From assembly GCA_007026445.1 (NCBI GenBank), contig VDMD01000050.1:62001-126000 (forward strand): a stretch of DNA of 64,000 nucleotides, read 5' to 3'. This DNA comes from Schizophyllum amplum. Lineage: Eukaryota; Basidiomycota; Agaricomycetes; Agaricales; Schizophyllaceae. Shown piece by piece: positions 55,935 to 64,000 of this stretch (its first letter is position 1; the number at the start of each line of letters is the position of its first letter). Below the pieces are notes generated by a model. That model was not told the origin of the DNA and did not search any database. It saw only the letters and a list, made by a program, of their open reading frames with translations. The translations under genes and the position numbers were made by a program.

Positions 55935-57067
55935 GATGAGGTACTCAGAAGTCTGGCAATGCAAGCTCGCTCCCATCCTCATGTATAGTATGCCACAAAA
56001 TACATCATGAGTTCTAGATCACGTCGGTTATGCCGATATATCCGTGGACGCGGGTTGGCAGCGTCCGTCGCCGTCGCACAACCTGGCGAACTTACATAAT
56101 CAGCGCTAGGGTTATCCACGACAAGCGGTTAAACGGAGACATACCCCTGGTCCGGAGAAGAGTTCCATCGATTTCAAACATTGGGGAGAACTTGGCTTAG
56201 CTTTACATTGGCTTGTTGCGGTATAGAAGTGCAGAGTTCAAAGCAAAAGGGAGAACTTGGAGTGGACAAGCGCTGTTTACGCGAGCTTGCGTCGCATACA
56301 AACGCAAACTCATCATTGTGGGTCCAACTGTCATTGATCGGTGCCATCAAAGGGGCCTCTCGGGAGTCGGCAGAGTCGGGAGTCGGCAGTAATGACCAAC
56401 TTGCCCGGAGAACGGCAACGTTGCAACCTCACGCGGAATTGGGTTCAAATCTCGATGTGACTTTGAAGCTGCTTTGAAGACTGAGTGACTCTGAGTCTGA
56501 CGGGTGGCACTGGATCAATGTGACAGGTCAGTCCCATACCTCTCCCTTTCCTTTATGGCTAAAGCCGATGGGCTTCTGCAACTACACTGCAGTCCATCTA
56601 TAGCGCTTCGACCATGCACTTCTCAACTTGCTGGATCCCTGCAAGCAGCGGCAACGCAGTCGTCTCTGTCGGTGATCTGGATGCTATGATGATGATTCAT
56701 CGTCGGCGCGCGGTCTTGCCGCAAATCTATGTCAACAAGGACCTCGCCACGATGCTTATGACCCAACACTCAGCGCAGGCGCTGTTGTTCTCTTGTTCTG
56801 CGTGCCTCCTTCAGGACACGAGTTCGGAACACGGCATCAAAAGCGTCATAAACATGACGGCCTCCTCTGAATCTCTGTAAGCAACATCCTTTTGCAGGCC
56901 TGCAGTTCTCACGGAGACCTATCAATCCAACCTCAAACTCGCGGTGGCAAGAACGTCGGAAAGTCTAGAGGCTCAGTCAGCGACCATGATAAAAGGGTGC
57001 CCGTCCGAAGACGCCCACGTCAAGGAAACTCCCCATCTCCAGGAAGTCACCCAGTACGCCAGACAGC
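55935..57067. other. Intergenic, nothing recognised
   Basis: Upstream DNA of SDR-2 and of the broken oxidoreductase. No motif-bearing frame. Short direct repeats (GTCGGCAGAGTCGGGAGTCGGCAG) occur near 56367-56390. Confidence 0.55.
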
Positions 57068-58116
57068 ATGCCTTTCGGCCAGCCCCCCGTTCCCGAGCTC
57101 CCTGCGTCGCTTGACATCTCTGGCAAGACCGCCATTGTGACAGGAGGTAATGCCGGCCTCGGACTCGCCATCGCGCGCACGCTCCTCCAACGCGGCCTCT
57201 CCCACCTCATTCTCGCCGTTCGCACCCCCGCGAAAGGCGAGGACGCGAAGGGCCAGCTGCTCGCGGACCCCACAGTGGCTAAGCGCCCGACGCCGCCCAC
57301 CATCCAGGTCATGCCCCTCGACCTCTCCTCGCACGCCTCTGTCCTCGCATTCGCCAACCGCGTCGACCGCGAGGTCCCCCAGCTCCACATCGCCGTCCTC
57401 AACGCCGGCATCAACGCCTTCGACTTTGAGCTCGCGCCCGAGACCAAGAACGAGATGTCGTACCAAGTCAACTTCCTCTCCAACGCGCTCCTCGCCGTCC
57501 TCCTGCTTCCCGCCCTCCAGCGCACCACCGCAGCGGGTCCCACCCACCTCACCCTCGTCGGCTCGCGCATGGCGCTGAAGCACACGCTCGCGAAGCACCC
57601 CGTGTCAGCATCTCAGCCCGTCGCTGCGTACTTCAATGATCGCGCGAGCTTCGACTGGACGACGCGTTATGGCGACAGCAAGTATCTTGCGCTCGCCTTC
57701 TGGCACGCGCTCGCCGCCCATGTCGATAGCACGCGTGTCGTCGTCAACGCCGTCTGCCCGGGGCAGCTCAAGACGGGCCTAGCCGACGGCGCGCCGTCCT
57801 GGCTTACGTTCCTCATCATCAAGCCGATGCTCGCGCTGCGCGCGCGCTCGGCGGAGGAGGGCGCGCGGTGCATAGTGTATGGGGCCGTTGCAGCGGGGAA
57901 GGAGAGCCATGGGAAGCAGTTGGGGGACATGAATGTTGAGCCGTGAGTCTTCGTTGAAGTTCTGAAAGATGAGGAGACTGATCATGTTGAGCTAGATTGG
58001 TACCGTATGCGGAGACCCCGGCTGGTCGTGCTTTGGAGGAGAGAATCTGGAATGAGACGATGGAGATCGCCGAGGGTCTGAGCGCGGGAGCTCCTCAGAA
58101 GGCTGGGCTCGCGTGA
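57068..58116 (+). CDS. Short-chain dehydrogenase/reductase, retinol-dehydrogenase-like (SDR-2)
   Basis: Exon 1 runs 57068-57943 and starts MPFGQPPVPELPASLDISGK. The cofactor motif is TAIVTGGNAGLGLAIA (TGxxxGxG). LAVRT at the second strand end suggests NADP preference. The NAG motif is AVLNAGINAF, the catalytic Ser is in LVGSRMALKH, and the YxxxK is RYGDSKYLALAFW followed by VNAVCPGQLKTGLA. A GT-AG intron (about 57944-58001) joins to a short exon (LVPYAETPAGRALEERIWN) ending AGLA with the stop at 58116. About 335 residues, the usual length of fungal WW-domain-oxidoreductase/retinol-dehydrogenase-like SDRs. The substrate is unknown. It sits exactly in the gap between the two remnants of the older duplicated pair. 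Confidence 0.92.
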
Positions 58117-58139
58117 GCTCGCGTGGAGTGATACCTGGT

Positions 58140-58425
58140 GTTGGTGATATCGTACAATATATCTAGTTGTTTGTGCCTACAAGTCGTCAAGACGTGTGAA
58201 AGCTGCACGCGAAGTACGCACCAAGGATTCCTTCTCATTGCGTCCCCAACACCTTCGCCGCGAACGTCTCGTCCAACGTCGCTATTCAGACTGCTCATCG
58301 GGCGGCGGTCGTACGTTCAAAATTCATTTTTACCTCAGTCCGTCGTCTGCGTGTACACGCCGCCGTTGTAGCGAAACGTCTCCGTCTGCTCGCGTACTAG
58401 CTCTTCGATGGATCCAGGAACACAT
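58140..58425 (-). pseudogene. Remnant of the 3' end of a second GH2 gene
   Basis: This stretch aligns with 61090-61385, the 3' flank and last exon of the intact GH2 gene: TTGTGCCTACAAGTCGT, CGAAGTACGCACCAAG, ACACCTTCGCCGC(G/A)AACGTCTCGT and GTCGTCTGCGTGTA(C/G)ACGCC occur in both in the same order. Internal deletions and stops destroy the frame. It shows that a second GH2 copy once existed here. Confidence 0.8.
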
Positions 58426-58674
58426 AGGCTGAGCCACCGCCCGACGCTTCACGACGATGAGGCTTCCGGGATAGTGAAGCCACTAGCCAGTCTTTGCCTC
58501 CACCTAGACGTGCTTGACCTGCAACACCCAAGCTTGTCGTTGTGCATACGTACGTATGAATGCTGGTTCCACTGCATATAAAAAGTGTATTCCATATGAA
58601 AATTCGCCAGTCCAAGGGATTCGGGCCCTCCTGTTGAGTACTTGAGTCCCGACAGACCATATCAAGAGTCCCAC

Positions 58675-60097
58675 TCATGCCGAGAGCTTGAACTCGCTGC
58701 GCGGCCGCGCGCCATATCCGCCCTGCATGACGCCTCTCTCAGCATTGGTCCCCACCAAAGGAGCCAACACTCGCACGCACCTTTTCATACACATTCTCTA
58801 TCCACTGCATGTTCGCAATCGAGTCTTCCTTGCTAACCCACGTCTGCGGTGTGCGCCCCTTCAACTTGTTCACAAACGCCTCCAGCTGGTACCTGTACGT
58901 CATCCACCAGTCCTCCCCTGGCGCCGAGTCCACGCCCGAGGCACTGAACGTGTACGCCTTCTCCGTGCGCGCCGCCCTTCCCTCCGGCCGCACATATATG
59001 TTGTGGTACATGCTCGGGAACACAAAGTTGGTGAGCTCGACCTCGCCTTCATCACACTTGACAAGCGCGCGGAATTCTGGCATGTGCGGGATCAGGCCCC
59101 AGCGGAGCGGGCGAGCAAAGTCGAGGTGAAAGAGCGCGGTGGCGTCGTGGGGGAAGGCGAGGGAGGCGGTGGTGCGCTGGTCGACTGGACCGTCAGTGGG
59201 GAAGGGCGGGGGCTCGTGGGACGCGGCAAGGACGGTGGTGGGGTCCGCGCCAGTGAGGTAGCGGGCGATGTTGATTGCATAGGAGCCTGGGTCCATGAGC
59301 ACGCCGCCACCGAGGGACCAGACGTAGCTGGCGAGGGGTGAGATTAGCGTGTGGAAAGGATAGAGGTGGCGCCGGAAGTAGCGCACCGGATGTCGTTCTT
59401 GGGAACGAAACCTGAAGGCATCGTGAAGAAGACTTCGGTGGACTTGATCGCGCCGAGCTCGCCGCTATTTAGGATGGCTTTAGCACGCTGGGCGGAGGGG
59501 TGGAAGCTGTCGATGGGTCAATACGTGTTAATGCGAATGACGCGGTGGCACGCACCGATAGTGGAAGGCCTCCAGCAATACCAAGTTCTTCTCCTCCGCG
59601 AGCGCAAACATCTCGCGTACCTCCTCCGCCGTGTTCGCCATGGGCTTCTCGCACAAAACGTGCTTGCCCGCCGCGAGCGCCTTCATCGTCCACTCGTAGT
59701 GTAGTCCATTCGGCAGGGGGTTGTAGATGGCATCAATCTCGGGGTCCTTGAGCATCTCTGAGGGGAGGTCAGCATCTCGGACTTGGGCTCTGGGACCTCC
59801 CACCCACCATCATAGCTATCGTACACCCGCTCGACGCCGTGCGACTTGGCGAACTTTTCTGCGCGCGCACGGTTCCGTGCAGCAACGCCTTTGAGTACGA
59901 CCTCTGGATGGGATTTGGCGGGTATCACGAGCGCGAGGGGCGCGATCGCTGCGGCACCGAGAATCCCAAAGCGAATGGGCGCAGGCGCCTTGGGCACTTC
60001 TGTTGGGTACAAGCTCTGCGATCCGTCAGGGATACCATGGAGTGGTATGGCAAGTAACGCTGCGCACCTTGTAGATGCGGCGGACGGTGTCTAACAT
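58675..60097 (-). CDS. Gfo/Idh/MocA-family oxidoreductase (dihydrodiol / xylose dehydrogenase type)
   Basis: An NAD(P)-dependent sugar or diol dehydrogenase. A short first exon (MLDTVRRIYK at 60097) is followed by APIRFGILGAAAIAPLAL, the Rossmann GxxGxA-type motif. Then come IPAKSHPEVVLKGVAARNRA, PLPNGLHYEWTMKALAAGKH and the family signature LCEKPMANTAEEV with the Lys of the EKP motif, EAFHYR|FHPSAQR across an intron near 59550-59511, GVLMDPGSYAINIARYLTGA near 59290 and WMTYRYQLEAFVNKLKGRTP near 58890. After an intron the last exon is RGVMQGGYGARPRSEFKLSA to 58675. About 390 residues, with all signature parts present. It lies tail-to-head with a secreted GH2 glycosidase, a pairing that suggests breakdown of a released sugar. 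Confidence 0.9.
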
Positions 60098-61170
60098 GAT
60101 GAGGGCGAGGTGTGAGAGACAGAAAAGGTCCGCGCCCTCTGTTTAAATAAGCTACTGAATTCTGCCATACATCATGTGTCTTGGTCATAGCGGTTAGGCC
60201 TACCCGTGAACGTTTGAACGCGCAGAGTCGCGAACGCCAATCTGCACGGCGTTTGTCCGAGAGTCACGACACCGAGACGTATTGGAGAAATGTGTTCTGT
60301 CCAAACAAGGAACAATGGCGGTAATCGCTACAATCACATCACGCTACATACTCAAGCTCGTGATCTTGCGTTCGGGGGCGTACAGTGGGCATTGGGCGTC
60401 CCCTCTTCGCAACGGTGCCACCGTCGAAACCGACGACAACTAGCTCGTATACCAGAGCAGCCGCGCGTCTGGCACCTTCAACGGCATCGATATCAAGAGC
60501 GTCATATAATACTTCAAATGTCCTCGTTAGTGGGCGGAATTGTAGGTTCGGAGCAAGCCGACGGTTCTTCACTGTGAGTGTCTACTCGGGTGCTCGGAAC
60601 TGCGAGTTCCGAGCATGCGAGGGTCACAGGCCGTCACAAAGCCATAACGCGTGACATTTTCGAGGACGATGCACGCCAGGTCGACACCGATTATGCGTTC
60701 TGGGCTGCGTTCGACGATGCTGACTGCATCCTAGTCTGCCAGATTGTTGTTGGGCTGTTCGTAAGGCCCTGGCTGAGCGCTTAGCACCAGGACGCCATAT
60801 TGTCGGAAAACCGGTCCGGCCTTCCCAGATGATAGGCCTCCCTTGGTTTCGTGACGGCTCCTGTGCCCGTGCGGCTCACTACTCTTTTCCTTCGTAGAAA
60901 ACACAGACAGACTGAGAGCGGTCGATTCTACTTATCGTCTCATGAGCAACGTGTGTCAGAAATCACGTCCCCTGGCCAGGCTGGAATCTGGATCTGAGCA
61001 TGAACATCGCCAGCTGCGTGACGGAGCTCTGAATCGAAGTTTCGTGGAGTACGATCCCTGCTCTCCCAGCGTACTGTACAGTATAGTTTTTGCTGCTTGT
61101 GCCTACAAGTCGTAAAGTATGTACGAGGACTTCGTGCGAAGTACGCACCAAGTTTCCATGTCAAAGCCAA
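60098..61170. other. Intergenic; weak trace of coding sequence
   Basis: No gene can be supported. Plus-strand pieces near 60580-60760 (VLGTASSEHARVTG, DDADCILV) recall parts of the ABM-like family but are too short to call. Confidence 0.5.
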
Positions 61171-63325
61171 TCACAAGTACTGCGTCCCCGACACCTTCGC
61201 CGCAAACGTCTCGTACAGCGCCGCGATCGCCGCTTTCCACTCCGCCTCATCCACGCGGCTCACCGCACGGTCGTACGTCAGAAACCCGTTCACCTCGCCC
61301 TCCACGTCCGTCGTCTGCGTGTAGACGCCGCCGTTGCAGTCGAACAGCTCCGTCTGCTCACGCAGCTCCTCGATCACGCGCAGCGCGCGGTAATTCCACG
61401 CCTCGAGCGTCTTGTCGACCTCGTACGTCTCGTTGATCGCGCGGATCGCCTCCTGGTCGTTCCACAGGTGCTCGATAGAGACGTTGTGGCCGACGCCTGA
61501 TCATATACGAGTCAGTCAAGTGGTGCAAGTGAATCAAGTGATTTGCTTACCGCCAAACTCGCCCTGGAAGCCAATGCGCAGGCCATCGTACGGCACGGAG
61601 GCCGCAGAGACGAAAGGCGTGCCGCACTGCGGGCTGCTATAGTGGTGGTTGTCCTGGTAGTCGCCGACAGAGATGTTGAACACCTGGTACGCAAAATCGT
61701 TCCATCCCGACATCGAGTTGATCAGCTGGTGCCCGGCGACGAGCTCCCGTACGCGGTCCGTAAGGTGAATCTCGGGTGTGCTTTTGATTTGGCCCCAGCC
61801 CTCTGCGATGGAGTCAGCGTACGCTCGAGGAGAAGCAGGAAGACAGCATACCGTTGTAGATGACGAAGGAGAGAATACTCGGGAAGCTGGTATGCTTCTG
61901 CACAATGATGTCCAGCTCGCGCTCGAACTCGGCCTGCTCCTCGTCCGTGATCGTCGATACGTCCACGTTGTTCATCGCCGGCATGTCCTGCATCACAATC
62001 ATGCCCATGCTGTCCGCCGCCGCGTAGAACAGGTCGGGCTCGACCTTGATGTGCTTGCGCACAAAGTTCATCCCGAGGTTCTTCAAGTACTGCAGGTCGA
62101 ACACCATCGCCTCGTACGACGGCGGCGAGTGCAGGCCGTCAGGCCAGTAGCCCTGGTCGAGCGGGCCGAACTGGAAGACGGGATTGCCGTTGAGCACGAA
62201 GCGCGGGACACCGGCGACGGTCGCACGCTCAACAGTGCGGAAGCCGGTGTATGTCTGCGCGACGTCGTCGCCGACGGCGACGGTCACGTTGTACAGCGTC
62301 GGACTCTCGGGACTCCACGTCGCGGGAGCGGGGTCGACCTTGAAGGAGAATGGCGTGTTGGCGGTGCCGCTGGTGGAGAAGAAGGTCTGCGAGCCGTCGA
62401 TGGGGTCGATGAAGGTGATTTCGACGGGGGTGGAGGAGCCGTTGTTCGAGGTTGAGATTGTAGCATTCACGGAGCCATCGGCGGCGGCGCGAAGGTCGAT
62501 GTTCGTGATGTACTCAGTGCTGGGTACAGCCTCAATGGACACCGTCTGCCAGATTCCGCTGCAGGGCTGCCGAACTGCGTGAGCGACGCGGTCACGGGAC
62601 GAGACGCGATGCTTACCACGTAGAATATGTGTGAGGGGACAACGCGTTGTTTGCCCATGGGGCGATTGCTGATGGCATCCGTGGGGTCGTACACGTAGAC
62701 GATGAGCTCGTTGAAACCGCCCTTCACGATATTGGACGTAACATCGAAGAAGAACTTGTCGTAGCCGCCGGTATGGGACCCAACGTTGACGCCGTTAACG
62801 AAGATGGTGGTCTCGTAGTCGACCGCACCAAAATGCAAAGTGACATTCTGATCGAAGGATTGGGGGACCTCGAAGGACGTGCGATACCAGCTAGCGTGCG
62901 TCTCGGACTGGAGGGCAATGCCTGAAAGGCCACTCCTGATGTATTGCGTCAGTGCGAGTAAGCAGTGAGGAAAAGACGACGTACTCGATACAGTACGGGA
63001 CCAAGATGCGCTGCGCCAGCGTAGTGTTCACTGGTGGGTTCGCCACCTCGTCGGACGAGTTGGTAGCGGCAAACTGAAACTCCCATACACCATTGAGAGA
63101 TATCCAGTCGTCGCGTCTGAGCAATGGGCGCGGGTACTGTGGCCATACATTGTCCGGATCTGCTGCGACATCGTCCGTCCAGGGCGTTTTGAGCTTGGGC
63201 TCGACGAGAGCGTACGTCGCGTCCTCCGGACTGTCGTACGATGGTCGATCGTCCGTGAGGCCGCCGTTCTTGAGCAATGCAGCGCGCGCCGCAGCCGCCA
63301 ACGCAAGGAAGTACAGAGGGAGCAT
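61171..63325 (-). CDS. Secreted glycoside hydrolase family 2 enzyme
   Basis: A beta-glycosidase of the GH2 galactosidase/mannosidase/glucuronidase type. It starts MLPLYFLALAAAARAALLKN (signal peptide). The sugar-binding jelly-roll domain contains RRDDWISLNGVWEFQFA near 63100, HASWYRTSFEVPQ near 62900 and TIFVNGVNVGSHTGGYDKFF near 62760. An Ig-like domain follows (62540-62250), then the TIM barrel from about 62200 (NPVFQFGPLDQGYWPDGLHS, GMNFVRKHIKVEPDLFY). The acid/base Glu is in FVIYN|EGWGQ, split by an intron at about 61853-61806; the nucleophile Glu is in IGFQGEFGG near 61565. It ends TFAAKVSGTQYL at 61171. Five or more exons and about 650 residues, both catalytic Glu present. Extracellular cleavage of plant or fungal oligosaccharides is likely; exact specificity is not visible. 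Confidence 0.9.
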
Positions 63326-64000
63326 CGTGTACGCGCGGGGGTGGGGATGCGGGGTCTTCGACCCGGGCTTTTATGCTGGGGAAGGTGTGGGGGCCGCGGT
63401 CCGGAGTTTGTCGTGTGAAAGCCGATGCATCCTCATGACGAGGCGCTCACGAGGTCGCGCGCGCTTGATGCAAACGCGCTTGGGAGGGCCAGTGACCCGT
63501 TGAACCTATGCCAAGGGACGATATGACGCAAAACACATAGCGAGGCGGCTATTGATGGACCTCGACATGTTCAATTCATCCTTCTCTTCAGGAACAACCT
63601 TCACGAGTAGAGAGGATGGCGATCCGATTCAACTCGGTTCCTCCAGAGTGGTCTCCAGAAGTTATGCACGGATAATGCAAGGCATACGAAGGCCAGACGC
63701 TGTGTCCCGAATAAGGAATAGCTTGTACATTCCGCGGGACATCGTCCCCAGTTGACAAAGATGAAGGATGGAGGAGAAAAACGTTTGTTGACGATCCTTT
63801 GTCTTGGGCCTGTTGATCCGCACCTCGGTCCCGAACTCGAACTTCGACTTCTCCCACCTTCAAGCTTCTTGCCACCATCTGTCCCCTTGGCTGAAGCAGA
63901 GTCTTTACATTCTCCTGAAGCTGACCTTGTTACTTACTTGCTCAGTGCTATACCATACAGACGCGCGACAATGTCGTCACTGTGCTTGGCAAACTCCTTT
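63326..64000. other. Right edge, possible 3' part of a minus-strand gene
   Basis: At the very edge the minus strand reads KEFAKHSDDIVARLYGIALS, followed by a GTAAGT donor near 63932. This could be an exon of a gene that continues beyond the window. Downstream open frames lack motifs. Confidence 0.3.

Noticed and set aside
60578..60784. Possible fourth ABM-like relic
   Set aside because: VLGTASSEHARVTG and DDADCILV recall the family, but the match is a handful of residues, the diagnostic ENP and GWES strands are missing, and there is no promoter word.
1..64000. tRNA, rRNA or CRISPR features
   Set aside because: I looked for tRNA-like B-box and anticodon-arm patterns and for regularly spaced repeats and saw nothing convincing; CRISPR arrays are not expected in a fungal nucleus.

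Overview
The window looks like nuclear DNA from a basidiomycete, probably an agaricomycete (wood-rot or polypore-like). Genes are broken by many GT-AG introns of about 45-65 bases. Families typical of that group are present: an F-box/LRR protein, several unrelated P450s, a microsomal-type epoxide hydrolase, a secreted TAP-type hydrolase and fungal DDE transposons. Taxonomy is inferred from gene style only.

Layout. 0-11.9 kb is gene-poor: one intact epoxide hydrolase (4723-6378, -) lies between two diverged copies of an old duplicated segment (about 1.35-2.9 and 6.9-8.6 kb), followed by a decayed unrecognised gene (8946-10086). 11.9-45.2 kb is a secondary-metabolism cluster. It holds two paralogous C2H2 zinc-finger regulators (11938 and 30460), three paralogous small proteins that look like dimeric alpha/beta-barrel (ABM-like) enzymes (14103, 19701, 40134), a short-chain dehydrogenase, a secreted alpha/beta hydrolase, a full-length ABC-B exporter, three cytochrome P450s and a single-module NRPS that is badly frameshifted. 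An F-box gene and a small secreted protein also lie inside it.

45.2-54.3 kb is a transposon nest. A Tc1/mariner-type DDE element with a complete transposase (47793-51143, TA target duplication) sits inside a larger element with 188/189-bp terminal inverted repeats and an 8-bp target duplication (47454-54007). Around this lies a decayed unknown gene, and outside that an older inverted pair of hairpin-bearing repeats. 54.4-63.3 kb is a sugar-metabolism block: a Gfo/Idh/MocA oxidoreductase and a secreted GH2 glycosidase, preceded by a broken tandem copy of the same pair, with a second SDR between the broken parts.

How it may work together. The main result is a shared promoter word, CGGCCGGCGG (core CGGCCGGC). 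The full word occurs eight times and the core in two further promoters. All ten sites are in intergenic DNA 60-410 bases upstream of cluster genes: the three ABM-like genes, the SDR, the ABC exporter, all three P450s and the NRPS. The only other core match I found is in the transposon. The epoxide hydrolase, F-box gene, secreted protein, TAP hydrolase and both zinc-finger genes lack it. This outlines a probable co-regulated pathway: NRPS scaffold, P450/SDR/ABM tailoring, ABC export. The NRPS lesions raise the question whether the pathway is dead or the assembly is locally wrong.
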